Shown piece after piece: positions 28,556 through 36,862 of a DNA stretch of 64,000 nucleotides. Within the stretch, counting starts at the first letter, position 1. The number at the start of each line of letters is the position of its first letter. The DNA is from Sphingobium subterraneum (GTDB taxonomy: Bacteria > Pseudomonadota > Alphaproteobacteria > Sphingomonadales > Sphingomonadaceae), in NCBI RefSeq assembly GCF_014199435.1, contig NZ_JACIJP010000005.1:1-64000 (forward strand). The letters are read 5' to 3'. Both the position numbers and the translations under genes were made by a program. Under the pieces are notes generated by a model, which worked only from the letters and a program-made list of their open reading frames with translations, did not search any database and had not been told where the DNA came from.

Positions 28556-29803
28556 TCAACAGCGCCCACCTTCGATCGACTTAATGAGCATGGCGCGGTG
28601 ATGAAAGACCGCTTCAGCCGTAAGATCGTGACCATCGCGCGCCGCATTGCGTTGCAGATCCTGAAGAGTGCTGCTGGATGCAGCCGCGTCCGCCACGGCA
28701 TGAGCAAGGGCGTGCGGATCTTCCCGCGTTAATACACCTCCACCGAAGCGTGAAATCAGGTCGGCTGGATAAGGGCTGTCATAACCGATGATCGGTGTGC
28801 CGCTGAGCAACGCCTCGATCAGGCAGCGTGGCGACTCCCGGGTTTTGTGACAGAAAAGAAAGATATCGGCTTCCCGCAACTGGCGTAACAGGGCATCCCG
28901 ATCGGATAACGTACCGGGCATGGTAACGCGATCACCCAATGCGTGCCGCGCGATTTGGGTCCGTGCCTCGGCCAGATCCGGCCCATCGCCATACCAGCAG
29001 GCGGTGAATTTCAAACCCATGTCGCGCAGCAGGGCAAGGGCGTCGATCCAGTCGAAAACGCCCTTCTCAGAATGAACCCGGCCTGCATAGAGGATACGCA
29101 CATCGGCTTTGGGATGCTGCCCCAGCTTTTGCTCAAGTTCCGGTCCGGAAATCCGGTCTTTTTCGCTGAGATGGATATTGTGCACCAGCCGCGGCGCGGA
29201 GCTGAAGGGGGAATAGGCACGATAGGTGTCCATGCCGTGGAATAGCCCCATGGACGATCGGCGGATGATAAAGCGCTCGTAATTGCCCATCACCCACGCG
29301 GTTGCCGCCCAATATATTCTGCGCAGCCCGCGCGAGCGGCCGGCGTGAAAGCGCGTGACATCGGATTCAACCCGGTCGGTCCAGACGGCGGCACTGCGCC
29401 CTGCGCGCCGTGCCAGCAATGTGCTCACCGCGCCCCAGTCCCCCCACAGGCCCCCGATCGCGAATTGCAGATGCTGTGACCCGTCAATCGCCCGACGCAG
29501 CCGACGGGCTGTCGGGACCAGCGACCGGGCGAAGGCGAGAGGCGACCAGGCGGACGGAAGATGCTCGACCACCAGCCTATCCCGGCCGCCAATGGAATCG
29601 ATCGGTCCGCAGTTTTCAGGAGGGACAGTCACTTCGACCATAGGGTTGAAGGTTGTCACCCGCGCGAAATTTCTCAGCCACAGACTCAGGCCATTACACG
29701 CTTGCCGCTCGAGAAAAAGCCCTCGGGGCGTGCGATAGATCGGAACGGGCAGCACAAGCAAAATGGAGTTGTCATCGGGCGCAATCAAGGGCGTCAGCTC
29801 CAC
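28556..29803 (-). CDS. Glycosyltransferase family 4 protein
   Basis: About 415 aa with a GT-B fold of the GT4 type. The acceptor-binding N-terminal half ends near residue 200; the nucleotide-sugar half has VRILYAGRVHSEKGVFDWID, FTACWYGDGPDLAEARTQIA and the Glu-containing motif ESPRCLIEALLSGTPIIGYD. It likely transfers a sugar to a polysaccharide or lipid acceptor at the inner membrane. The start is uncertain: a GTG at 29803 or a TTG at 29833. It is antiparallel to, and interrupts, the ribosomal cluster between adk and rpsM. Confidence 0.82.
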   Translation of the reverse strand: MELTPLIAPDDNSILLVLPVPIYRTPRGLFLERQACNGLSLWLRNFARVTTFNPMVEVTVPPENCGPIDSIGGRDRLVVEHLPSAWSPLAFARSLVPTARRLRRAIDGSQHLQFAIGGLWGDWGAVSTLLARRAGRSAAVWTDRVESDVTRFHAGRSRGLRRIYWAATAWVMGNYERFIIRRSSMGLFHGMDTYRAYSPFSSAPRLVHNIHLSEKDRISGPELEQKLGQHPKADVRILYAGRVHSEKGVFDWIDALALLRDMGLKFTACWYGDGPDLAEARTQIARHALGDRVTMPGTLSDRDALLRQLREADIFLFCHKTRESPRCLIEALLSGTPIIGYDSPYPADLISRFGGGVLTREDPHALAHAVADAAASSSTLQDLQRNAARDGHDLTAEAVFHHRAMLIKSIEGGRC

Positions 29804-29976
29804 TTTGCACGACGTAACTCTCCAGGCCGTCAAACTCGACTGAAAAGTCCGACCGGGGTGAGGAACTTAACCTTAACAAGCATAGCGCAGCTCGTCCGGC
29901 GTAGAGCGCTGGAACGGTTTTAATCCAAGATGGACCGAATCTTTGTTAACTTTTAGAGTAATTTAGCTTGGTCTCG

Positions 29977-30378
29977 TCAAACCGGGCGGTGGCCGCGCCG
30001 GAACGCCACATCCTTGATCATGGCGATGAGGGTATCGGCATCGCGCAGGATATGGTTCTTGTTGAAGCACCCTGCCGCACCGATCGCCGTGGCGGTTTCC
30101 CGCAGTTCGCTGCCCTCGCGCATCAGGCTGGACAGCATGATGACGGGGCGGGGCTGGGTCGACATGATCTTGCGCAGGATCTGCATGCCATCCGTTCCGG
30201 GCATGGCGATGTCGAGCGTGATGACGTCCGGATCGGTTTCCGCGATCAGCGCAAAGGCTTCGTCCGCGTCGCGGGCGACGCCCACGACCTCGAGGCTGGT
30301 ATCACGTTCCAGCAGGACTTCCATCATCGCCCGGATCGTGACGCTGTCGTCTACGACCAGGATAGCCGTTTTTGCCAT
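29977..30378 (-). CDS. Single-domain response regulator (CheY-like)
   Basis: 133 aa comprising one receiver domain and nothing else. Acidic pocket LVVDDS, phospho-acceptor Asp in VITLDIAMPGTDGM, Ser/Thr switch in PVIMLSSLM and the conserved Lys in GCFNKNHI are all present. The sequence is closest in style to CheB/CheY receivers. No partner kinase is adjacent. The ATG (30376-30378) has GGAGGG upstream. It lies antiparallel beside the alpha-operon promoter, inside the ribosomal array. Confidence 0.88.
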   Translation of the reverse strand: MAKTAILVVDDSVTIRAMMEVLLERDTSLEVVGVARDADEAFALIAETDPDVITLDIAMPGTDGMQILRKIMSTQPRPVIMLSSLMREGSELRETATAIGAAGCFNKNHILRDADTLIAMIKDVAFRRGHRPV

Positions 30379-30719
30379 TAACACCCTCCACCGCGCGCCA
30401 GAACCGACGGACGGACCCCGTTCTCTTTCTGCACTAACAGAGCAAACACAAGGTTAATTATTACGGATTGCGATCGCTGGAAAGTCCGACAGGCGGCCCG
30501 AACCGCTGCTTGACAGCATCGGGGCGAATCAGTAAGGACCGTCGCTTCCAACACGCTTGGTGATCGGCGCGCCTTCTGGCGTCTGCCGCGCTTTTTGTGG
30601 ACGGAAACTTGTGTGTTGCCGCCAGATTGTCCGCCGCTCAGGCAAACGGAATCCGGCTGACCGACGCGTTGAGATGGGGGGCGCAGCCACGCACCCTGTG
30701 GAGCAGGAGTAGATTTTAC
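30379..30719. promoter_or_regulatory. Intergenic region between receiver gene and rpsM
   Basis: 341 non-coding bases between divergent genes. It holds the alpha-operon promoter (30510-30538) and a leader of about 175 bases for rpsM. The minus-strand promoter of the receiver gene must also be here but is not clear. No gene is seen in it. Confidence 0.6.
30510..30538 (+). promoter_or_regulatory. Sigma70-type promoter of the alpha operon (rpsM-rpsK-rpoA-rplQ)
   Basis: A perfect TTGACA (30510-30515), 17 bases, then TAAGGA (30533-30538). It separates the alpha operon from secY-adk, as needed because two antiparallel genes intervene. Confidence 0.55.
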
Positions 30720-31088
30720 ATGGCACGTATTGCGGGCGTCAACATCCCGACCAACAAGCGCGTTATCATCGCGCTCACCTATATCCATGGTATTGGTCGC
30801 AAGACCGCCGTCGACATCGCCAACCAGCTGGGCATCGATCAGGGCCGCCGCGTGCAGGACCTGTCCGACGCCGAAGTGCTGCAGATCCGCGAAGCCATTG
30901 ACGCAACCTACACGGTCGAAGGCGACCTGCGTCGCGAAACGGCGATGAACATCAAGCGCCTGATGGACCTCGCCTGCTATCGCGGGCTGCGTCACCGTAA
31001 GGGCCTGCCGGTTCGTGGCCAGCGCACGCACACCAATGCGCGCACCCGCAAGGGCAAGGCCAAGCCGATTGCCGGCAAGAAGAAGTAA
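30720..31088 (+). CDS. rpsM: 30S ribosomal protein S13
   Basis: 122-aa S13 of the 30S head. [38 protein letters not shown] and the C-terminal [20 protein letters not shown] are family blocks. The longer frame upstream lies in the leader and is rejected. First gene of the alpha operon here. Confidence 0.97.
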   Translation: MARIAGVNIPTNKRVIIALTYIHGIGRKTAVDIANQLGIDQGRRVQDLSDAEVLQIREAIDATYTVEGDLRRETAMNIKRLMDLACYRGLRHRKGLPVRGQRTHTNARTRKGKAKPIAGKKK

Positions 31089-31119
31089 GAAAACGTTCTA
31101 GGAACGTTTTCGCCTTTTT
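31089..31119 (+). terminator. Terminator-like hairpin between rpsM and rpsK
   Basis: GAAAACGTTC and GAACGTTTTC form a perfect ten-base stem with a three-base loop directly after the rpsM stop, followed by GCCTTTTTC. Because rpsK, rpoA and rplQ lie downstream, it may be a partial terminator that sets the ratio of S13 to the rest, or an antiterminated site. Confidence 0.65.
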
Positions 31120-31187
31120 CTCCGCCGGATGGCGCTCTCCTTGGGCACAGCCTCCGGCATCACCAGTTTGGAAGTAGGACTAAAGAT

Positions 31188-31577
31188 ATGGCACGGGAAC
31201 CTCAGCGCATTAAACGGCGTGAGCGCAAGAACATCTCGGCCGGCGTCGCGCATGTGAACGCCAGCTTCAACAACACCATGATCACGATCACCGACGCGCA
31301 GGGCAATGCGATCAGCTGGTCCTCCGCTGGCACGATGGGCTTCAAGGGATCGCGCAAGTCGACCCCTTATGCTGCGCAGGTATGTGCCGAGGACGCAGGC
31401 CGCAAGGCGGCCGAGCATGGCGTCCGTACGCTGGAAGTCGAAGTCAAGGGTCCGGGTTCGGGCCGCGAATCGGCTCTGCGCGCGCTGCAGGCGGTGGGTT
31501 TCACCATCACGTCGATCCGCGACGTGACGCCAATCCCGCACAACGGCGTGCGCCCGTCCAAGCGTCGTCGCGTTTAA
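31188..31577 (+). CDS. rpsK: 30S ribosomal protein S11
   Basis: 129-aa S11 of the 30S platform. [20 protein letters not shown] and [20 protein letters not shown] are diagnostic, and the C-terminus [18 protein letters not shown] is intact. Confidence 0.97.
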   Translation: MAREPQRIKRRERKNISAGVAHVNASFNNTMITITDAQGNAISWSSAGTMGFKGSRKSTPYAAQVCAEDAGRKAAEHGVRTLEVEVKGPGSGRESALRALQAVGFTITSIRDVTPIPHNGVRPSKRRRV

Positions 31578-31688
31578 CGCACCCAACACGTTACCGGGGC
31601 GGCGGACGCGTCGCTTCGTCATTTGCATCGGCCGGGGTTGTTTTCTGACATACGCAGAACGCCCCCGCCCAATTCCCAGGGGAAATAC

Positions 31689-32753
31689 ATGACTGTCAAC
31701 ATGAAGAACTGGCAGGAATTGAAGAAGCCCAGCAGCCTGGAAATCAAGTCCGGCGGCGATGCCAAGCGCAAGGCCACCTTCGTCGCCGAACCGCTGGAGC
31801 GGGGCTTTGGTCTGACGCTGGGTAACGCGCTGCGCCGCGTGCTGCTGTCCTCGCTGCAGGGCGCGGCGGTCACCTCGATCAAGATCGAGAATGTCCTGCA
31901 TGAGTTCTCATCGCTGGCGGGCGTGCGGGAAGATGTCACGGACATCGTCCTCAACGTGAAGCAGATCGCGCTGAAGATGGAGGGCGAAGGCCCGAAGCGT
32001 CTCCAGCTGTCCGCCACGGGACCTGCCGAAGTAAAGGCGGGCGACATTGTGGTGAGCGGTGATATCCAGGTGATGAACCCGGATCTCATTATCTGCCATC
32101 TCGATGAAGGCGCAACGCTTAACATGGAGCTGACTGCCGACACCGGGAAGGGCTATGTTCCCGCGGTCGCAAACCGCCCCGCCGATGCGCCGATCGGGCT
32201 GATTCCGGTCGATGCGCTGTATTCGCCGGTGCGTCAGGTCGCCTACAAGGTGGACAACACCCGCGTCGGCCAGGAACTGGATTATGACAAGCTGTCGCTG
32301 ACCATCGACACCGATGGCACGATCACGCCGGAAGATGCCGTGGCTTATGCCGCACGCATTCTTCAGGACCAGCTCCAGCTGTTCGTCCACTTCGAGGACG
32401 CGCTGGCCGCTCCGACCCCCGCCACGGCGGGCGGAGGCGCAGCCCCCGCAAGCGAGAGCGATACCAACAGCAACCTGATCAACCGTTACCTTCTCAAGAA
32501 GGTGGACGAGCTGGAACTGTCGGTGCGCAGCGCGAACTGCCTCAAGAACGACAACATCATTTACATCGGCGACCTGGTCCAGAAGACCGAGGCCGAGATG
32601 CTCCGTACGCCGAACTTCGGCCGCAAGTCACTGAACGAGATCAAGGAAGTGCTCTCGTCCATGGGTCTGCGTCTCGGCATGGACATCCCCGGCTGGCCGC
32701 CTGAGAACATCGAAGAGATGGCCAAGAAGCTCGAACAGGAGCTGATGGGCTAA
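31689..32753 (+). CDS. rpoA: DNA-directed RNA polymerase subunit alpha
   Basis: 354 aa. The NTD (assembly) contains [20 protein letters not shown]; a flexible Ala/Pro/Ser-rich linker (about residues 240-265) leads to the CTD with [20 protein letters not shown] and [20 protein letters not shown], the UP-element and activator-binding surface. The start ATG (31689) gives the conserved [11 protein letters not shown] opening; the earlier ATG (31623) is rejected. Confidence 0.98.
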   Translation: MTVNMKNWQELKKPSSLEIKSGGDAKRKATFVAEPLERGFGLTLGNALRRVLLSSLQGAAVTSIKIENVLHEFSSLAGVREDVTDIVLNVKQIALKMEGEGPKRLQLSATGPAEVKAGDIVVSGDIQVMNPDLIICHLDEGATLNMELTADTGKGYVPAVANRPADAPIGLIPVDALYSPVRQVAYKVDNTRVGQELDYDKLSLTIDTDGTITPEDAVAYAARILQDQLQLFVHFEDALAAPTPATAGGGAAPASESDTNSNLINRYLLKKVDELELSVRSANCLKNDNIIYIGDLVQKTEAEMLRTPNFGRKSLNEIKEVLSSMGLRLGMDIPGWPPENIEEMAKKLEQELMG

Positions 32754-32763
32754 GTGCGCGTCG

Positions 32764-32828
32764 CCCCAGCGAAAGCTGGGGTCTCGTGTGACTTTCTCTT
32801 GGGCCTGAGATGCCAGCCTGCGCTGGCA
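32764..32828. repeat. REP-like hairpin pair between rpoA and rplQ
   Basis: Two perfect hairpins: CCCCAGC-GAAA-GCTGGGG at 32764-32781 and TGCCAGC-CTGC-GCTGGCA at 32811-32828. Plan and core (CAGC / GCTG) match the element at 25563-25635. A bundle of this kind within a ribosomal operon should be tolerated because it lacks T tracts. Confidence 0.6.
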
Positions 32829-32911
32829 TACAAAAGGGGTTGGGCGGTCCCCTGAACCACCGCCTGCACTGGGTTACCTGATACGGACCCTTTTCGAACG
32901 GAGTAAAGAAT

Positions 32912-33337
32912 ATGCGTCATCGCGTTGGACATCGTAAGCTGCAGCGCTCGACCGGGCACCGTAACGCCCTGCTGCGCAACCTTGCCGCGTCGCTCATCAA
33001 GCATGAGCAGATCACCACCGGCGTTGCCAAGGCAAAGGAGCTTCGCCCCTATGTCGAAAAGCTGATCACCCTCGCCAAGAAGGGCGGCCTGTCGAATCGC
33101 CGTCTGGCGCACGCCCGTCTGCTCGACGACGCGCAGCTCACGAAGCTGTTCGATGTGCTGGCGGAACGCTACAAGGATCGCAACGGCGGCTACACGCGCG
33201 TGATCAAGGCTGGCTTCCGCGCTTCGGACGCGGCGCCGATGGCGGTGATCGAGCTGGTCGACCGTGACGTGGATGCAAAGGGTCAGGACAGCGGTCCGGT
33301 CCAGTCTTACGACGCGGACGAGCTCGAAGCCGCCTGA
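32912..33337 (+). CDS. rplQ: 50S ribosomal protein L17
   Basis: 141-aa L17 at the tunnel exit. [40 protein letters not shown] and the C-terminal domain with [20 protein letters not shown] are typical. Last gene of the ribosomal array, followed by a strong terminator. Confidence 0.98.
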   Translation: MRHRVGHRKLQRSTGHRNALLRNLAASLIKHEQITTGVAKAKELRPYVEKLITLAKKGGLSNRRLAHARLLDDAQLTKLFDVLAERYKDRNGGYTRVIKAGFRASDAAPMAVIELVDRDVDAKGQDSGPVQSYDADELEAA

Positions 33338-33382
33338 TCGATCGACGGGCCACCCGGTTCCGCCGGGAGATCGTTAGAACAG

Positions 33383-33416
33383 GGGCCGCCGGTCAGGGAC
33401 GGGCGGCCCTTTTCTT
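33383..33416 (+). terminator. Intrinsic terminator after rplQ
   Basis: GGGCCGCC (33383-33390) pairs with GGCGGCCC (33402-33409), followed at once by TTTTCTTT. It closes the alpha operon. Confidence 0.75.
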
Positions 33417-33490
33417 TGCTCTTTTCACCGGGCCAGAACGCTTTATACCGTATCGACCACCCGTGTCGCAGAGGTGGCACACGGAGCGTG

Positions 33491-35773
33491 ATGCGCAAGA
33501 TTGCTGATCCATGGCCGATGATGGCGGCGGGCTTGAGGGCGCTGTCCGGCCTGATGGTCGTTGCTCTCGCAGCAGCCGCTGTCCCGGCATTTGGCGCGCC
33601 CGATGGCGATGTTTCGCTTCTTCCCCAGACCGCGTCCATCGCCACCCGGAGCGCCCCACCGATGCCACTTGCCTACCCCACGACGCGCGCGGTCGACTTG
33701 GTCGAACAGAAATTCGGCGTGGCGGTGGCAGACCCCTATCGCTGGCTCGAAAATGACGTGCGGGTCGACAGCGACGTCGCCGCCTGGGTTCGCGAACAGA
33801 ACCGCGTGACAGATGCCTATCTGGCCGGGCTGCCGGGCCGGAACATTTTTCAGCAGCGGATGAAGCAGCTCTACGATTATGGCCGCTATTCAACGCCACG
33901 TAAGGGCGGAAGCCGCTACTTCTACAGCTATAACAGCGGATTGCAGAACCAGTCCCCACTTTATGTGCGGGATGGGCTGAAAGGCGCTCAGCGCCTGCTG
34001 CTCGATCCCAATAGCTTGTCGAAGGACGGCGCGACCGCGCTGGCGGAGTGGGAGCCATCGCCCGATGGCGCATTTCTCGTCTATGCCGTGCAGGAGGGCG
34101 GGAGCGACTGGCGCACCTTGCAGGTGATTGACGTCACGAGCGGGAGGACGCTGTCCGACCGGATCGAATGGGTCAAATTCTCGCGTCTGGCCTGGGATGC
34201 GCAGGGGCTGGGCTTTTTCTATTCCCGTTTCCCTGCCCCGCCGCGTGACAAGGCGTTTCAGTCGCCCAACGAGAATCAGGCCATCTGGTATCATCGCATC
34301 GGCACGGACCAGAGCGCCGACCGGCTGGTTTATGCCACGTCCTCGCGCCCGAAGCTGGGCCACAGCGCCGAAGTCACGGACGATGGAGCATGGCTGGTTA
34401 TCACCTCGTCGGAGGGGACAGATGAGCGGTTTGAGTTGACCGTCGTCGACCTGACCCGCCTCGATTGGGCCAATCCGCGCTGGAAACCACGCACGCTCGT
34501 GCGCGGGTTGGAGCATGACTGGAAACTGGTCGGCGGGCGGGGTAACCGGCTGTGGTTCGTGACCGACAAGGGTGCGCCGCGCGGACGGATGGTAACACTG
34601 GACGCGGCCAAGCCGCGCCGGGCGCCGGTGGAAATCGTGCCCGAGCGGCCCGACACGCTGGCGGCGGGATCGATGGTCGGTGACCGCATCATCCTCGCAT
34701 ACATGAGTGATGCCCGTACGGTGGCCGTACTGGTGGAAAGCGACGGCCGCTGGGTGGGCGACGTACCGCTGCCCGATATCGGGACGGCGGCGGGGTTCGG
34801 AGGAAAGGCGGGCGACCCGGAGACCTTTTTTAGCTTTTCGAGCTATACCACACCCTCAACCGTCTACCGCTACGACACCGCGACCAACCGCATCAGCCTG
34901 TTCGCGCAGCCCAAACTCGCTTTCGATCCCGATGATTATCTGACGCAGCAGATCTTCTATCCCTCGAAGGACGGGACACAGGTTCCGATGTTCATCGTGC
35001 GGCGCAAGGATCTCGCGATAAGCGCCAAGGCCGCGCCGACACTTCTCTATGGCTATGGTGGCTTCAACATTCCGGTGACGCCCGCTTTTTCGGCGGCGAA
35101 GCTTGCATGGGTGGAGCAGGGCGGCGTACTGGCGGTCGCCAATCTGCGCGGCGGCGGCGAATATGGCAAAGAATGGCACGACGGCGGGCGGCTCGCCAAC
35201 AAGCAAAACGTGTTCGACGATTTCATCGCGGCGGGCGAGTATCTGATGGCCAATGGCTATACCGGAAGTGGGCAGTTGGCAATCGAGGGGCGATCCAATG
35301 GCGGCCTGCTGGTAGGTGCCGTGGTGAACCAGCGGCCTGACCTGTTCGCCGCGGCCCTCCCTGCCGTGGGCGTAATGGACATGCTGCGCTTCGATCAGTT
35401 CACGGCGGGGCGCTATTGGGTCGACGATTATGGCTACCCAGACCGGGAAGAGGATTTCCGGCGGCTGCTGGCCTATTCTCCCTATCACAACATTCATAGC
35501 GGCACTGACTATCCGGCCATATTGGTATCGACCGCCGATACCGACGACCGCGTGGTGCCGGGGCACAGCTTCAAATATACCGCCGCCCTGCAGGCCGCGC
35601 GGATCGGTCCCAAGCCCCATCTCATCCGCATCGAAACACGCGCCGGGCACGGATCGGGCAAGCCGACCGACAAGCTCATCAGTGAATATGCGGACTATTA
35701 CGCGTTCGCGGCGCGGTGGACGGGGATGGAGTTGAAAGCACCGCCGCCCCCACATTCGGTTCGTCCGGATTAG
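33491..35773 (+). CDS. Secreted prolyl oligopeptidase family S9A
   Basis: About 760 aa. A signal peptide (MRKIADPWPMMAAGLRALSG then a hydrophobic core ending near AVPAFGA) sends it to the periplasm. The beta-propeller domain spans roughly residues 60-480 (DPYRWLEND is the family opening). The alpha/beta-hydrolase domain has the nucleophile Ser in GRSNGG, the Asp in DTDDRVVPGHS and the His in RAGHGSGKPTDK. It should cleave short peptides after proline. The start at 33491 follows CGGAG; an ATG at 33416 would precede the signal peptide and overlap the terminator. Confidence 0.92.
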   Translation: MRKIADPWPMMAAGLRALSGLMVVALAAAAVPAFGAPDGDVSLLPQTASIATRSAPPMPLAYPTTRAVDLVEQKFGVAVADPYRWLENDVRVDSDVAAWVREQNRVTDAYLAGLPGRNIFQQRMKQLYDYGRYSTPRKGGSRYFYSYNSGLQNQSPLYVRDGLKGAQRLLLDPNSLSKDGATALAEWEPSPDGAFLVYAVQEGGSDWRTLQVIDVTSGRTLSDRIEWVKFSRLAWDAQGLGFFYSRFPAPPRDKAFQSPNENQAIWYHRIGTDQSADRLVYATSSRPKLGHSAEVTDDGAWLVITSSEGTDERFELTVVDLTRLDWANPRWKPRTLVRGLEHDWKLVGGRGNRLWFVTDKGAPRGRMVTLDAAKPRRAPVEIVPERPDTLAAGSMVGDRIILAYMSDARTVAVLVESDGRWVGDVPLPDIGTAAGFGGKAGDPETFFSFSSYTTPSTVYRYDTATNRISLFAQPKLAFDPDDYLTQQIFYPSKDGTQVPMFIVRRKDLAISAKAAPTLLYGYGGFNIPVTPAFSAAKLAWVEQGGVLAVANLRGGGEYGKEWHDGGRLANKQNVFDDFIAAGEYLMANGYTGSGQLAIEGRSNGGLLVGAVVNQRPDLFAAALPAVGVMDMLRFDQFTAGRYWVDDYGYPDREEDFRRLLAYSPYHNIHSGTDYPAILVSTADTDDRVVPGHSFKYTAALQAARIGPKPHLIRIETRAGHGSGKPTDKLISEYADYYAFAARWTGMELKAPPPPHSVRPD

Positions 35774-36163
35774 GGGCGTTCACCAAGCTCAACGCCACAC
35801 AAATTATCGACTTAGTAAATTGATATTATTATTTAATTTCAGTTATGGTCCGATGAGTTCCATCAAACGGTCCATCAGATTAAAATTCAAAATGGGTTCG
35901 CTTCTCAGAGCAGGACCCGATATCACACCCGCTCCTGATTCGGTGTGCAACATATTCAGCTGTGTAAGGTGATAGAGCCAGCTCTACGGGCCGGTGCGGA
36001 TGACGGAAGCCGCCACCCTTTCAAGCCTGAAACCTGCCCCTCGGAAACCGCCTTCCGTTAGGATAAATTTTCGGGAGCATGCATAGCATCTGCGCTCAGG
36101 TAGATGGCGAGCGCCCCAGCGCTGATGTGATAGAACCTGCCCGTTTCTTGCGATTTGCTGCTC
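35774..36163. other. AT-rich non-coding gap between convergent S9 and kdpE genes
   Basis: 390 bases without a convincing gene. The section around 35800-35900 is markedly AT-rich compared with the window and could be a horizontally acquired scar or simply a 3' intergenic region. No clear terminator with a T tract was identified. Confidence 0.6.
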
Positions 36164-36862
36164 CTAACTACTCTGCGATCCGATTTGCATCCTGTAGCCT
36201 ACGCCAGGCTCATTGCGAAGCAACGCAGGCTGAGATGGATCATCTTCGAGCTTGCGACGAATTCCACGCGCGGCGACACGCAGATATTCTACATCCGTTT
36301 CATGGCCTGGACCCCACACCGATTTCAATAAATGTGTGTGGGTGACGACCCGTCCGGCGCTTTTCGCTAGCTCGGCAAGCAAGCCATATTCCTTTGGCGT
36401 CAAATGCACCTCGACGCCGCCCTTGCGCACAAGACGTGCAACAAGATCGATCTCAATGTCGCCACAGCTTACTATCGGACTGTCTGTCTCACTGGAAAGT
36501 CGGTGTCGCATCGCGGCGCGGATGCGTGCCAGGACTTCCTCGCTGTCGAAAGGCTTTGACACATAATCGTCCGCACCCAAGTCGAGGGCAGCGACCTTCT
36601 GTTCGGTGGCGTCGCGCGCCGAAACAACAATGACCGCCGCTCCGGCAGCCTTGATGATCGGAATCAGCTCGAGCCCATCGCGGTCGGGCAAACCAAGATC
36701 GAGAAGGACAACTTCGGGCTTGTCGATCTGGATTGCCGAAAGGGTATCGCGCGCCGATCCCGCTTCCACCACCCGGTAATCCGCGCGCGTCAGACTCGCA
36801 TGAAGAAGGCGCCGGATTGCCGGTTCATCATCGACCACAAGAACTGTCACGGGATTCCTCAT
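36164..36862 (-). CDS. kdpE: KDP operon response regulator KdpE
   Basis: 232-aa OmpR/PhoB-family regulator. The receiver has LVVDDEPAIRRLL, phospho-Asp in VVLLDLGLPDRDG and Lys in DDYVSKPFD; the winged-helix effector contains VHLTPKEYGLLAELAKSAGR and HLLKSVWGPGHETDVEYLRV. It activates kdpFABC on K+ limitation or osmotic stress after phosphorylation by KdpD. Its ATG overlaps the kdpD stop (ATGA). Confidence 0.96.
   Translation of the reverse strand: MRNPVTVLVVDDEPAIRRLLHASLTRADYRVVEAGSARDTLSAIQIDKPEVVLLDLGLPDRDGLELIPIIKAAGAAVIVVSARDATEQKVAALDLGADDYVSKPFDSEEVLARIRAAMRHRLSSETDSPIVSCGDIEIDLVARLVRKGGVEVHLTPKEYGLLAELAKSAGRVVTHTHLLKSVWGPGHETDVEYLRVAARGIRRKLEDDPSQPALLRNEPGVGYRMQIGSQSS

Noticed and set aside
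35774-36163. A possible small gene in the AT-rich gap before kdpE
   Set aside because: The only open frames run antisense into kdpE and lack a credible start or product.
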